Shown piece after piece: positions 16,201 through 24,510 of a DNA stretch of 42,983 nucleotides (within the stretch, counting starts at the first letter, position 1; the number at the start of each line of letters is the position of its first letter). Origin of the DNA: a virus; IMG/VR virus record IMGVR_UViG_3300001213_000075, positions 1 through 42,983 of that record. The stretch is one strand, 5' to 3'. The position numbers and the translations under genes were made by a program. The notes under the pieces are model-generated. The model saw only the letters and a list, made by a program, of their open reading frames with translations. It ran no database searches and had not been told where the DNA came from.

Positions 16201-18478
16201 CATTCAAGTATTTAATCTGTTCATTCAGGATTTTGTTATATTGTTCCTGGATTCCTTTTTGAATCTGTTCGACGGGCTTGTTTTGAGCGGCCAGAGTTTC
16301 AATAAAAGCTCTTTCGTTATCATTTAGTTTTCCAAGTATATCGGGGCTGACTTGATTTGGCATAAAATCAACATTATAAATCTCCGGTTGCATCATCCCC
16401 ATATATAATTCGAGTGGGTTTACTTGCCGCCGGGATCCTTCGGCTACCATCCGGGAAGCAAATACCTGGGCCGAATATTTAGCCTCTCTTTCACTTCGGC
16501 CGGCAGAAACCAATTTATCTTTGATATCGTTATAAATCGATTCATAATTGGTATTCTGTATCTTAGCTTGCTTTTGTTCTTCTTCAATGGCCTTTTTAAC
16601 CCGTTCTTCTTCGACTGCAGCCTGATTCAAAGTAAGACCATCTGCACTAAATTTGATATCGCCTTCGAGTTTTTTATATATCGGAGTCTTGGCGGTCTTT
16701 TCCAGCCAAGTTGCATAGGGAATAGAAAGAGGCTTCCCGGTCTGGGTAGCCTCTTGTAATTGGTCGTTGATTCCTAATTCCTTGGCAACCTCCTGAACAA
16801 CCAACCCCGGGTCGGTCCCTTCCGGAGCCATCGACTGCATGAGGGCAACAAAGGGTTCAGGATCAATATAAATGTTTTCGAGTTTTCCCCCTTGGGTACT
16901 GGCTTCCACAAGAGTGCGCCAGGCTTCCGGCAATCTATCTAGATACTTAGACTTTGCGGCCATCTCGCCGGTTTTCTTATAAATATCCGCATTATCTTTG
17001 GCTTCATTAATAGCAGCGTTGGTTTCGGCGTGGGGAGTCTCTGGCTGCGCCAAATTATTTAACGCAATAACCTGACTTCGGTTCGGGGTCCTTCCAGTCT
17101 CAATAATAGCCTGCGCCATTTGGTGGGCATGACTTGAAAAAGGCAATCCCATGGCATGCATTACCGTAGTCATGGCAAAAGCGCCATAAGCGTCTGATTC
17201 CGCTTGGGGTACGCTAATAACGCCGTTATCTCCAAAGAAAGGCATATCCGGTTGGTAAAGAGTTTTTTTGACCGCCTGAGTTAATGGGGTTGTAATAACT
17301 TCTTGGACTGTTTCTTCCGCAGTATTCTTTAAAAAATCCCATCCGGCTTTTCCAAACTCTTTGACAATATTCTTAATCCCAGCCTGTACAATTTCCTTCG
17401 AGCCGGTCATAGCGATATAGTCCCGGACAAAAGGCAGCTCCGTAACCATTTCAACACTACCGCCATATAAACCATAAGCGGCCTGTTGAGATACGCTAGC
17501 CCCCTCTTGTTTCGCTTGTTCAGCATATTGACCGACAGACTGCACGCCAAAGGGAATCATATCTTTTATTGATTTCAGTAATAAAGAAGCTTCCCCGCCT
17601 AATGTTGGAGCCTCTGCCGCCCCTCCGGTCATAGCACCCATCAGCACAGTGGGCACCATATTGACAGTTGCCGAACCACCTATATAGGCTAATTTCTTTA
17701 CACCTTTCATTGCCTGGCTTTCTTGTTCGGCAGTATCCATAACGGCTTGACTTTCAGCGCTCCGTTCATTCAACCATTTAACGACACTGTTATTTGATCC
17801 AAAAATTGCTTCAATAGGCAAACGACCTAAACCATACATCCCCTGATTAAATTGGGCGGCCCCGGAATAGGCCATCTGTTTCACTGTTTCCCACCAAGAA
17901 GGTTGCCTGGAACCAATCGTTGTATTTTTATATTTATAGTCTGGCCCAATAGTAGAACCGGGATATACTTGTTTGATATTCTGAAAGTGCTGCTCTTGTG
18001 TCGCTAATTCCGGAATCAAATCTTTTGCAGTGGCCATATTCTTGGGATCGCTCAAAAACTGTGAGAGCGTCGGATACTGTTTTGCAATGCCATCCCAATC
18101 TATGGAAGAACTCTTTTTATTATTGAACGCCTCCGCTACCTGCTCCCGCATATCAGGATCAGTCATAAAATATTCAGCGGGAATGCTTAAATCATTGGAC
18201 ATCTTAACATCTTTAACCGCCTGGTCTGGCGTAGTCTGTTCAGCAACCATAGCGGATTGCCGCAAACTATTGGCAGTATCTTCACCCATATTTCTGACTT
18301 CGGGGGGAATATAATTATTGCTATCCGGTTTGATCGCAAATTCATCTAATACTTCATTAGTTTCTGCCCCGGTTAAAGGTGCCGATTTAGATGCAGTGCT
18401 GGGGCTAACATAACTATTTGTCCCAAACTCTTTATTGAATTGGTCCTGTTCATCTTCTGTTAAGGGAATACCCGGCAT
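10217..18478 (-). CDS. Giant polyvalent internal virion / DNA-ejection protein with ART, GGDEF and zincin domains
   Basis: About 2753 residues, in the position of T7 gp16. Approximate order: N-terminal region with a Gly/Ala-rich hydrophobic stretch (260-300); ADP-ribosyltransferase-like domain (890-1000, 'LTAAIKKEGYDSIITYDSDT'); GGDEF domain (1050-1195) with LTGLYNR, 'DLNGFKFINDSMGHEAGDE' and RLGGDEF but no RxxD inhibitory site; a second ART-like domain (1250-1510, 'AWHGSPHDF' to 'GIKYLDATSR' and 'NYVIFD'); zinc peptidase motif HESSH near 1537 with a downstream Glu; long helices (1600-1950); C-terminal segment of the type seen in large polyvalent proteins, with a Trp-rich membrane-like stretch near 2590. 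It probably enters the host with the DNA. No transglycosylase motif is visible. ATG 18478 has GAGGTGA five bases ahead; GTG 18487 is the alternative. Confidence 0.85.
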   Translation of the reverse strand: MPGIPLTEDEQDQFNKEFGTNSYVSPSTASKSAPLTGAETNEVLDEFAIKPDSNNYIPPEVRNMGEDTANSLRQSAMVAEQTTPDQAVKDVKMSNDLSIPAEYFMTDPDMREQVAEAFNNKKSSSIDWDGIAKQYPTLSQFLSDPKNMATAKDLIPELATQEQHFQNIKQVYPGSTIGPDYKYKNTTIGSRQPSWWETVKQMAYSGAAQFNQGMYGLGRLPIEAIFGSNNSVVKWLNERSAESQAVMDTAEQESQAMKGVKKLAYIGGSATVNMVPTVLMGAMTGGAAEAPTLGGEASLLLKSIKDMIPFGVQSVGQYAEQAKQEGASVSQQAAYGLYGGSVEMVTELPFVRDYIAMTGSKEIVQAGIKNIVKEFGKAGWDFLKNTAEETVQEVITTPLTQAVKKTLYQPDMPFFGDNGVISVPQAESDAYGAFAMTTVMHAMGLPFSSHAHQMAQAIIETGRTPNRSQVIALNNLAQPETPHAETNAAINEAKDNADIYKKTGEMAAKSKYLDRLPEAWRTLVEASTQGGKLENIYIDPEPFVALMQSMAPEGTDPGLVVQEVAKELGINDQLQEATQTGKPLSIPYATWLEKTAKTPIYKKLEGDIKFSADGLTLNQAAVEEERVKKAIEEEQKQAKIQNTNYESIYNDIKDKLVSAGRSEREAKYSAQVFASRMVAEGSRRQVNPLELYMGMMQPEIYNVDFMPNQVSPDILGKLNDNERAFIETLAAQNKPVEQIQKGIQEQYNKILNEQIKYLNESGGKGVQQGSLITDALGNVINRIGRQSNNPKWYRDFYTKNGRKPSQRELRELAIKQLKEGYSEDTDNIPGNNEFIQLENTIKGINDLKGKIDRLMGNNRLGQEGNLNQSSNNLDMTQIERIKNGETIPYYRNLEKSPYMGSQFGQDIEPTGEYMGFNDNPIPGFALPNYEYGNISFENPLIMEYKTTGHGGWKTDLSQKYKGLVGKKLTAAIKKEGYDSIITYDSDTGNVREMVNLGGNKSEAKKKSGLNKNLGENQGFSFDQSKVPQQINFDDQLKAKVKEMTPEELVKAVYSDRLTGLYNRAAYEMATSNPETRLPFQTMFDLNGFKFINDSMGHEAGDEVLKAISDLTQKADIGPVFRLGGDEFTFQSNSLEEAQAKSQKLQNALDNSIIEVEDNNGRKIKLKGVTFGVGHGEELRSADAALENNKREQISGGIRPASRGDQPPGLHYEIAGGGEIRENNSRQNNPERRSSESINPTQSKEPGSLLYQTNAWHGSPHDFEKFMLDHIGSGEGQQAYGWGLYFAGKKEIADWYREELSQDHNFPDYEKYFDDFYDKHFDEANKLISTYERNRNSDNGDLGGHLGAFLAEVVDTSKEYIKQHYDIDDSLIKFIKDNVKSPESSKGKLFEVSLTPNEEDFLDWDKSLTDQSDKVKKGIQSIASEYPSLFKNYDSMTGEDLYTKLVDYYINEKDLFEEEAKEKASKYLNLHDIPGIKYLDATSRKDGEGSHNYVIFDNNAVKVINKYYQDARANVQINPDQSIITLFSKADASSFLHESSHLFLEDTFQYVKSGQADENYMKDWKTLSNWLAIKGDQDKLTTDQQEQFARGFESYLMEGKAPSEGLRKAFAAFRRWLTRIYKSVSGLNVQLSDEVRGVMDRMLATEDEIQEREAADGYLMDFIDEKSATSDALEKLRDLKTKAHEMAVEALLKPQMDELKPSHEELLQAERDRVTPIIEEEVAKSPIYQVMEAIKQTFGMQKDVKDLASRYLQNGEITNEGIARWEAIADAFGYSSGDQLARDIMGARNFSEEVNDRLAVHMSQFGELKDSPQELQFMAERALHNDEQLSALAMEREMLTDLIHQENAKANKKQWNMQRARIAAEAARRYAKTTIADKNYREAAAATAYFAAERNAAVKESQSYAKKDIRTAAQYADQRMLNHALAMEALKVRQEVDRAFKYIEKWQKNKRPEIAKEHLGQIDHILGRFGLQGPNAVTQEEPLADWIKAREEYDEAAIPDFIADETIQKPYKDLTLSELRDVVDAIKNIDTVARNEKKLLTDEQQRNLDLIIEDMVGSMQQNKRLFPQNYDPNKAPGEMTKHWGRGFVASHQKVEWIARALDGYKDQGPAWHYIVLPMLRGLDKEYKMRREAGEKLTDIIRNYYGNDTSQLARKKISIKGTEDLFPRGLTKENVLAMALNWGNEGNRQRLVDSYYDTENQENLASEDMFQDIFDQVLDKNDWDFVQNVWDFIDSYWPQIAQDKKTRTGVEPIKIEASIVNTKYGDYRGGYYPVVYDPSKNEKAFRQAEEESIKELFNLSYLKPSTRRGFEKQRVQAVVGRPLDLHLSVIDNHLATVIHSVSFSNGIRDVDKVLNSGRVTKVIKETMSDEVYKQFRPWLQGIARDNKDMATVGPWAFAENILRRARIGSSVVNMGIKFTTAFSQLAGIIPVMERIGPTRTLGGVLDFYYKAMTGKAGEEINFVFGKSEMMKNRMNNRDRDIRDATRRMIDSGTYDEIKDTYFALTGLFDYAVTMPSWIQAYNQHIGQQMKSGKEINDEMAIRYADQVVRDTQGSGDIVNMAGIQRGSEWYKALTQFYSYFSVYANRQIEAFQRAKRNGEYGQLISFAAYWWFMPALVSELLSGRWGGGGDDDDDTVKWLLSTILKYPAGAFVLARDAISPAIDKMFGTGRGDVDLVPSADAFAKATQFLGMLPGTIQGDIKPEKLLKSGFEAGGYWLHYPSKQISTTVGNIYDSMVNGEDFYLRDLVFPKPGNRR

Positions 18479-18491
18479 TCTTATCACCTCA

Positions 18492-20117
18492 TTATGGGTT
18501 ATATTTCATTAAGTTACCGTTTTCGTCTCGGTAAACCCAGGCACTAAGTTTTTTCGACCATTGAGCATCCGGGGGAATATTAAACCTGTGATCTGTTTTA
18601 TTGCCTCCTAATGGCCCTAATTTCCATTTACCAGTTATGGTCTTAGTTAAAGCATCCTGTAGTATTTTGTCCTTTTCTTCCGATGTTGGGGGACGTTTAT
18701 TCTTAAATTGAAAATCGCCTGCAACCCCTGAAACATAGTCCCAAAACTTAGCCTGCTGGTCACTGTCTTTAATACCACTCTTTTTCAATAATGCCGCCCC
18801 ATCTGTGGCTAAATTAAATTTGTTGTAGGGTGAAGTACCGACCGTCCCCATAGAATCCATGGCCTTCCAAAATGTTTTCATATCGTCGAAACTGATCCGG
18901 CTTCCATATTCCTTAAGCATCTCTTGTCTATTGGCAATTTTTCCGGCTTTGATTTTATCGTATAGTTCATACCAGGCTGCCGGATCCGTTTTTATCCCCT
19001 GGCCCGCTTTGGTGAGTTCCGGATAAAGCTGCTTGGCAATTGTGAGCAAACTTGTTTTTACCTGTAATTGGTCAGCGGTCTTTTGCGGCAGGGTATTAAT
19101 GTATTTTACTGCCGTCAACCCGTTCCCGGCTCCTTCAACATTCTTATAATAATAATCAATTTGGGTATTAATAGTAGCCCGTTTTTCTTGTTCACGCAAA
19201 TTATAGGTCGAATGATAGGTATCCAGTAATTCTTTTTGCTTTTCCGGCGTTAAACTAAGATTTTTGATATACTTATCACCCGAGGCTAGGTTTTCGCCAT
19301 ATTTTTTGAGTAAATCATCTGATATTGTTGTTTGTTTGGCACCCCAGTCACCGGCATCAATTTTAGTTTTAATGGTATCGGCGACATCACCCGGCAGATA
19401 ATCTTTGACTTTATCAAATAACCCCTGGGCTCCCTTATAATCTTCCTTTTGGAACAATGATTCAAAGGCCTTTAAAGCCGCTGCGCCGGAAGACGCCTGT
19501 TGATTAAATTTAATACTATCCGGTGTATCTCCGTTATAATCCCCCGTTACCTTGACAATGGCGTTGATGTTTGCAATGGAATCTACCAACGAATACGGGT
19601 TACTTGCAGCATCTTTGATTTTCTGATTGATATTATCCTGCGTGGTTTGTTCCCGGCTGGCCTGCCCTTGCTGCGCCTCATGCCTGACTACCATATTCAT
19701 ATTGGAATCGTACATGCTTTTATAAAGCTGATCAAACTGGGTTTGTTGCTCTTCCCCCGGTACCATCCGGGAATATTTTTGCCGGATCTGTTCAATCTGA
19801 TCTTTAAAATCTTGGGTTACGCCGTTGGCGTTTGCTAAAGTCCGGTTCATAATTCCCACTGGACGGCCATTTTCATCAGTGTCCTGACTATATAAAACGC
19901 CATCAATTTCTTGCCGCATTTGAGTTTCGGCTTCAAGAACTTTCTGAGTATCTTTCTGTTGTTGGAGCTCCTTTGCTCGTTGTTGAAGAAGCTGACCAAT
20001 ATTTGAAGTCGTTTGCCCTAATTGCTGGTTTGCTTGGGCGATATTTACACCAAAGGCATCCGGATTCGGATTAATTGGTTGGATTTGTGCTTGACGTTCA
20101 TAAACAGGTACTTGCAT
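18492..20117 (-). CDS. Internal virion protein, T7 gp15-like position
   Basis: A 541-residue protein, mainly helical and Gln-rich. The N-terminal part (IAQANQQLGQTTSNIGQLLQ, then QRAKELQQQKD) and segments such as 'VRHEAQQGQASREQTTQDNI' are typical of core proteins of short-tailed phages that form the ejection conduit. No enzyme motif is seen. It lies between gp14-like and gp16-like genes, which is the basis for the call. ATG 20117 preferred, with AGGGGTGAT upstream. GTG 20126 lies inside that site. Confidence 0.75.
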   Translation of the reverse strand: MQVPVYERQAQIQPINPNPDAFGVNIAQANQQLGQTTSNIGQLLQQRAKELQQQKDTQKVLEAETQMRQEIDGVLYSQDTDENGRPVGIMNRTLANANGVTQDFKDQIEQIRQKYSRMVPGEEQQTQFDQLYKSMYDSNMNMVVRHEAQQGQASREQTTQDNINQKIKDAASNPYSLVDSIANINAIVKVTGDYNGDTPDSIKFNQQASSGAAALKAFESLFQKEDYKGAQGLFDKVKDYLPGDVADTIKTKIDAGDWGAKQTTISDDLLKKYGENLASGDKYIKNLSLTPEKQKELLDTYHSTYNLREQEKRATINTQIDYYYKNVEGAGNGLTAVKYINTLPQKTADQLQVKTSLLTIAKQLYPELTKAGQGIKTDPAAWYELYDKIKAGKIANRQEMLKEYGSRISFDDMKTFWKAMDSMGTVGTSPYNKFNLATDGAALLKKSGIKDSDQQAKFWDYVSGVAGDFQFKNKRPPTSEEKDKILQDALTKTITGKWKLGPLGGNKTDHRFNIPPDAQWSKKLSAWVYRDENGNLMKYNP

Positions 20118-20129
20118 AAAGATCACCCC

Positions 20130-20693
20130 TTAATCGCGGTAAATTCCAGGCGCTTGATACTTCGACTTTCTTGTAATATAAGCCGTCGTTTCGTCATCAT
20201 AATCATTGACACCCTTAGTACTGCTTGTTTTCCCTTTGCTTGTCTTTGCCCATTGATTCCAGCTATCCGCCACTTGGGTTGCCGTACCCATTAAAGTATT
20301 CGCCGCATTAATCTTCGATGCAGTTCTGGCGTTCTTTCCCGCTTGTCTTGCCTGGAAAGCGTTAACATTTGCGTTATACTTAATCAACAATTCATCCAAA
20401 GAGGATTTCTCCAACGTATCATAGGAAATATCTTCGGCAGTAGCAGAATCTAACGCCATCCCGTTCGCCGCCATAGCCGCCTGCTGTGAGGCAAGGGTCT
20501 GCTGTCCTTGTTTCTTAACTGCTTTTGCCTGTTCATCTCCTTGCTGCAATATCTGATCGGCTTGGAAATTATTCATATCCTGCTGCATCTGGCCCTGTTG
20601 CAATTGAGAATAGGCGCTATAAAATCCACCTATCATATTGGCTGCCGACCCAATGCCCTGCAACGTTCCAGTATTTGTAAAAACGCCTCCCAT
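20130..20693 (-). CDS. Internal virion protein, T7 gp14-like
   Basis: A 187-residue protein with a Gly/Ala-rich hydrophobic N terminus (GIGSAANMIGGFYSAYSQLQ), then a Gln/Ala-rich helix (QQGDEQAKAVKKQGQQTLAS) and 'MAANGMALDSATAEDISYDT', which resemble gp14-type ejection proteins. The C-terminal third is polar (KTSSTKGVNDYDDETTAYIT). In T7-type phages the gp14 homologue forms an outer-membrane pore at infection. Here that is by analogy. Start ATG with GAGGCG. Confidence 0.75.
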   Translation of the reverse strand: MGGVFTNTGTLQGIGSAANMIGGFYSAYSQLQQGQMQQDMNNFQADQILQQGDEQAKAVKKQGQQTLASQQAAMAANGMALDSATAEDISYDTLEKSSLDELLIKYNANVNAFQARQAGKNARTASKINAANTLMGTATQVADSWNQWAKTSKGKTSSTKGVNDYDDETTAYITRKSKYQAPGIYRD

Positions 20694-20695
20694 AT

Positions 20696-21154
20696 TCAGC
20701 GCCTCCTAATTTCGAAATGAAAAAAATCAATCCCGTTAATCTTGGTCATCAAGTCAAACTTAGCGCCTAACCATTTTAACCAACGGATTGATTTGGTATA
20801 GCGGCCATCCACCCAGTTTTCTAGAACCGGGTACTCCTTTAGAAATAAATCAAGATACGGAATACAAAGTTTTTTGATGAATGATACTTTCATCCGTTCT
20901 ATTTCTTCACTGCCCAGCAGCCAGACGGTTGCTGTCTGCCCAAAAAGAGATTTTGGAGCGGCCCCAAACATGGCAATTACCCTTTCGTTCAGTAACAGCG
21001 AGTATCGGAATGAAGATAATTTAAAGGAAGTTGCCAATGCTTCTTCCGGATCCGGTGCTCCCATCGTCAATACTTCCAATTTATCAGGCTCCCGTATAGA
21101 AGGCGATAACGCTGAAGTGTCTTCGAGAGCTGCTTCTCTAATTACAATATCCAT
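20696..21154 (-). CDS. T7 gp13-like internal virion protein A (GNAT-like fold)
   Basis: A 152-residue protein with the appearance of the phage T7 gp13 family: 'MDIVIREAALEDTSALSPSI', 'EEALATSFKLSSFRYSLLLN', 'VIAMFGAAPKSLFGQTATVW' and 'NWVDGRYTKSIRWLKWLGAK'. These follow an acetyltransferase-like fold, but the family acts in virion assembly and no acetylation is implied. It directly precedes the gp14-like gene. ATG behind AAAAGGAAAAGAA. Confidence 0.8.
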   Translation of the reverse strand: MDIVIREAALEDTSALSPSIREPDKLEVLTMGAPDPEEALATSFKLSSFRYSLLLNERVIAMFGAAPKSLFGQTATVWLLGSEEIERMKVSFIKKLCIPYLDLFLKEYPVLENWVDGRYTKSIRWLKWLGAKFDLMTKINGIDFFHFEIRRR

Positions 21155-21166
21155 TTCTTTTCCTTT

Positions 21167-21418
21167 TTAATGTTCCTCCGGTTCCGGCCTGCAAATAAAG
21201 TCATCATTTTCGGCCAAAGTATGCAGAGTATGTTCTTGTATAGCAGCCAAGGCTGCAGCGCTCATGAATGTATCACAATCATAAACGGTCATTGTTGACC
21301 CATCGCTTTTGACATTGCAAATAAAAAGATAATTGTCGATATCATTGAAATTATCTTCAATCCACTTTATTAAGGCTGTTTTTGCCTCCGGATAAATCCG
21401 TTTCACGTTATTTTCCAA
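21167..21418 (-). CDS. 83-residue virion-cluster protein, function unknown
   Basis: A small acidic protein (ENNVKRIYPEAKTALIKWIE ... 'GSTMTVYDCDTFMSAAALAA', ending RPEPEEH). The TTG start at 21418 is supported by GGGAGGG seven bases upstream. It lies between the tail nozzle gene and the gp13-like gene. No family is recognised. It is probably a late structural or assembly accessory. Confidence 0.65.
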   Translation of the reverse strand: MENNVKRIYPEAKTALIKWIEDNFNDIDNYLFICNVKSDGSTMTVYDCDTFMSAAALAAIQEHTLHTLAENDDFICRPEPEEH

Positions 21419-21422
21419 CTTA

Positions 21423-23402
21423 TTACCCTCCCATCGTCACATCCGGAATAATTGCCAAAATTGTCACAGGAAGCGGATCACTTTGTCTAAAACAAATTCT
21501 GCCACCTTTGGTATAACCGCCATCTGCTAATGATTCATCATATTCCCCAGAATAAAGCGGTATTGGAGTTCCACTTGGCTGGCCTGAATATTGATTGACC
21601 TCTTTCATCTTATCAAAATTGGCTCCGATGTATCCGCCTCGGCTATTTTCAAAAATAAGTGTCACATTTGATATTTTTACATTCCGGGATTGAATTGTTC
21701 CATTATTTGTTGCGAAATCGACATTTAAAGTTTCGAAGTCGGAAACATAAGGTAATCCAATGCAAACCTTAGAAGCTTCTCTTGATAAAGTTATCTTTCC
21801 ATTGGTAACCATCAATCCTTTTTCTACATAACCATCCGCTAAGACGTTAACTGTTTTGCCTTCTAAATGATTAAGCCCGGATATTTCATCTGCTGGAACT
21901 CCTTTATATTTCAGCCAACAATCCAGGAAGGTACAATCTGCTGGGTCTGTCGATGGCAGGCGATCCGGTAATCGTTCAACATAGCGTTTACCATCACGGT
22001 TAATGATGAACCATACTTCATCATATCCATTGCCCGGAATAGTACACACTGATTCATAAAGGCCATCGGTTTGTATCGGTGTGCAACCTAAAATCTGCTG
22101 TTCTTTCAGATAAGTCATTGCCACCATGGAACCATCATTGAGAATAATCCAAATAATATGATCCGGTTCCTGCTGATAAGCCATTTCAACAACCGTTTTC
22201 CCTTTAAATAAATGATTTGCAAATATCGATATATCATCTCCTATATAGCCATCCGATTCATAGGAATATCCGATATCTTGCACAATAGTACCCATTGGCT
22301 GAACATATACAGCCCGGTTTTTAATGACAACAGGATCGGCAAGAGAACATCCGGAATGACCATCACACCGCTGCCTTAAAGATGTTGGTTTAATAATCCC
22401 ATCCGACGAACCCGGCCCTACATGCCATTCGGAATCTGAAGTCAAAGCCATAACATCGCCAAGGTCAACCATGTTTCTAATAGCATTGACCTTCCGTGAA
22501 GTCAAATAATTTGTAATGCTATCAGTATCTTGTAAAGTGCCATGACTAATAAAATTATTATAGTCACCGGTTGTCGACATCCAATACCCTTGTGGGTCCG
22601 ATGGTGTATTTCCAAATACTAATTTATCCTGGCAAAACATAACCGATGAAGGCCATCCCCGATAACCGGACCATGCTCCTTCCGCCCAATCATCTGTCAC
22701 GGTTGTAGCTGCTAATGTTGAATATACCGTGGCACTCACAACCGTACTGCTTGTTACGGCAGTTATTTTGACACAGCCATATTGATCACCGTTATTATCG
22801 ATATGGGTTCCAATTCTCCACCAAGATCCAACGTGACCCGGATCAAAAATAGCCGATGAAGCTGTTAACGTGATGTTGCCGGTTGCAGCGCTGGGGGTTA
22901 TTGTAGTGCTGGTGGCGTTGGCTCTCCGGTAGGGACCATTCTTAAATTCATACAAACCAATTGACCAGTTGGTATGTCCCGATCTCGTCAGTGTCCGGGG
23001 TGCATATTTTGGATGGACTAAAAAAAGCACGTCGGCCGATTGAGTAAACTTGATAGATGATAAATCGGCTTCGACAAAAGGTGACGTTATTTCGTATGGA
23101 ACATTATTTAAAAGAATCTGGCCGCCATCCATGAAAAACCGGAAATACTGATCCCCAAACTCTATTGTATATGCTTGTTCTATTGAAAACTCAAAAGGAA
23201 TAATCCTTGACCTTTTTGAATTGTCTTTTGTTGCTGCAATGAATTCAGTTCCCGGCCTATTAGAGGTACCCCCGTGGGGATGAACAATCCAATTCTTTAA
23301 TGCTTTGCAAGCAGTGGCATATCGCTGCAAATCAGTCCGATAACTGAGAGAAGGGGATATTTCACCCCCGGTAAAAGAAGGCTGTAATAAATCCATCCCC
23401 AT
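21423..23402 (-). CDS. Tail tubular protein B-like (nozzle) protein
   Basis: A 659-residue protein starting MGMDLLQPSFTGGEISPSLS and 'YATACKALKNWIVHPHGGTS' then NRPGTEF, the signature start of the short-tail nozzle/stabilisation family (T7 gp12 analogue in the epsilon15/BPP-1 lineage). Later parts show repeated beta-strand elements, including 'GWPSSVMFCQDKLVFGNTPS' typical of the propeller section. It forms the lower tail tube below the adaptor. Ribosome site AAGGGGATGA; the gene follows the adaptor gene after 4 bases. Confidence 0.85.
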   Translation of the reverse strand: MGMDLLQPSFTGGEISPSLSYRTDLQRYATACKALKNWIVHPHGGTSNRPGTEFIAATKDNSKRSRIIPFEFSIEQAYTIEFGDQYFRFFMDGGQILLNNVPYEITSPFVEADLSSIKFTQSADVLFLVHPKYAPRTLTRSGHTNWSIGLYEFKNGPYRRANATSTTITPSAATGNITLTASSAIFDPGHVGSWWRIGTHIDNNGDQYGCVKITAVTSSTVVSATVYSTLAATTVTDDWAEGAWSGYRGWPSSVMFCQDKLVFGNTPSDPQGYWMSTTGDYNNFISHGTLQDTDSITNYLTSRKVNAIRNMVDLGDVMALTSDSEWHVGPGSSDGIIKPTSLRQRCDGHSGCSLADPVVIKNRAVYVQPMGTIVQDIGYSYESDGYIGDDISIFANHLFKGKTVVEMAYQQEPDHIIWIILNDGSMVAMTYLKEQQILGCTPIQTDGLYESVCTIPGNGYDEVWFIINRDGKRYVERLPDRLPSTDPADCTFLDCWLKYKGVPADEISGLNHLEGKTVNVLADGYVEKGLMVTNGKITLSREASKVCIGLPYVSDFETLNVDFATNNGTIQSRNVKISNVTLIFENSRGGYIGANFDKMKEVNQYSGQPSGTPIPLYSGEYDESLADGGYTKGGRICFRQSDPLPVTILAIIPDVTMGG

Positions 23403-23406
23403 AGGT

Positions 23407-24000
23407 TCATCCCCTTGCTTTTAAAAGACTTGATGTTTGTTTCTGAGTTTGATACCCTTCAGAAGCATTATTAACAGAGGCTTTATCAATAACCCGTAAA
23501 TAAGTGTTCATTAAATCTGTTGAAAGAGAAGCGTTTCCCGTTAATGGTTTCGCTAAATTTGCGCCCAATTTCCACGAAAAAGCGTCCACAAAAGAAGCGT
23601 CGAATATTGTAGTATCAGTTATGTTTGCGGTATATCTTATATAAGCAGAATCAAGATTACAAAGGATCAACTTTTTGCTTGAAACGTTTGAAGAAACAAC
23701 CTCATAAGGCGGCAATTCATCTGAATTATAAGTTGCCTCATTAAATATTTTTCTTATAGCTTCACAACTTTTAGGGTAAACATATACATAATCCCAACCA
23801 AAAAAAGTTTCACCATCGACAGGTGCTAAAGCTTCAATTCTTCTTGCAAAGCTCCAATCATAATCTCGAAGGATCGCTTCTTTTGTAGGGTTGAATTCAA
23901 TTTTACATTTTTCTGCGGCGCCGGCTTCATCGATCGAAGAAATCGATTTTTCTCCTAAACGGGATAAAGCCAGATTGCAGATATCAACTACAGAGGCCAT
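23407..24000 (-). CDS. Tail tubular protein A-like (adaptor) protein
   Basis: A 197-residue protein with the family's N terminus (MASVVDICNLALSRLGEKSI, then 'AEKCKIEFNPTKEAILRDYD' and W-SFARR). The T7 gp11-type adaptor sits under the portal ring and joins head to nozzle. A helical middle and C-terminal 'LSTDLMNTYLRVIDKASVNN' complete the usual length. ATG behind AAGGAGG; the gene is adjacent to the nozzle gene. Confidence 0.85.
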   Translation of the reverse strand: MASVVDICNLALSRLGEKSISSIDEAGAAEKCKIEFNPTKEAILRDYDWSFARRIEALAPVDGETFFGWDYVYVYPKSCEAIRKIFNEATYNSDELPPYEVVSSNVSSKKLILCNLDSAYIRYTANITDTTIFDASFVDAFSWKLGANLAKPLTGNASLSTDLMNTYLRVIDKASVNNASEGYQTQKQTSSLLKARG

Positions 24001-24030
24001 GGAAATTCCTCCTTAAAAAGAAAGGGGCGA

Positions 24031-24504
24031 CTATGCGCCGCCCCCTGTTAGTAATTCAATGAGTCCAGCTTTGTTAATGCTCGCAGGATAAGCTATACCC
24101 TTTTCATCAAGTAAAGCCTTGAGTTCATTGTTGGTTTTTCCGATGAGTTCCGGTGGAATGTCTGATTCATTGTTCTCCGGTATAACACTCTTTAAAATAT
24201 TAATCAGTTGCGCCGTACTTGCATTGGATGGATATTCAATCTTTTTTTCGTCCAGCAAGTTACGCAATTCAACATTGGATTTGTCATCCAACTCTTCTGG
24301 TTTAGATGGTTCTTTATTTTCATTAACCACGGGGCCTAATTTTATATATTTAATAATTTCAGTCCCGTCCGGATAGGTAAAATGCTTCATTTCCGGCATT
24401 TTTAATTCCTCGGGTGTAACATTATGGATAATTTCACCGATTTTATCCCAGTGTCTTCCCCGAAATCCATAGGATTTGTTTTTTACTTTAATATCCATAC
24501 TCAT
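24031..24504 (-). CDS. Virion-cluster protein with two tandem HeH/SAP-like motifs
   Basis: A 157-residue protein. Residues 1-70 form a small domain (VKNKSYGFRGRHWDKIGEII ...'PDGTEIIKYIKLGPV'). Two repeats follow: about 78-108 (NVELRNLLDEKKIEYPSNAS) and 120-153 (NNELKALLDEKGIAYPASIN), each a helix-extension-helix motif of the HeH/LEM/SAP kind, associated with nucleic-acid or protein binding. Its place between cement protein and tail adaptor suggests a head-completion or decoration part. AGGAGG ribosome site. Confidence 0.7.
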   Translation of the reverse strand: MSMDIKVKNKSYGFRGRHWDKIGEIIHNVTPEELKMPEMKHFTYPDGTEIIKYIKLGPVVNENKEPSKPEELDDKSNVELRNLLDEKKIEYPSNASTAQLINILKSVIPENNESDIPPELIGKTNNELKALLDEKGIAYPASINKAGLIELLTGGGA

Positions 24505-24510
24505 TACCTC

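Noticed and set aside
10217-20117. Lytic transglycosylase domain as in T7 gp16
   Set aside because: I looked for the catalytic Glu context and the GLMQ-type motif in both large internal proteins and did not see it. The absence is noted rather than an enzyme being assigned.
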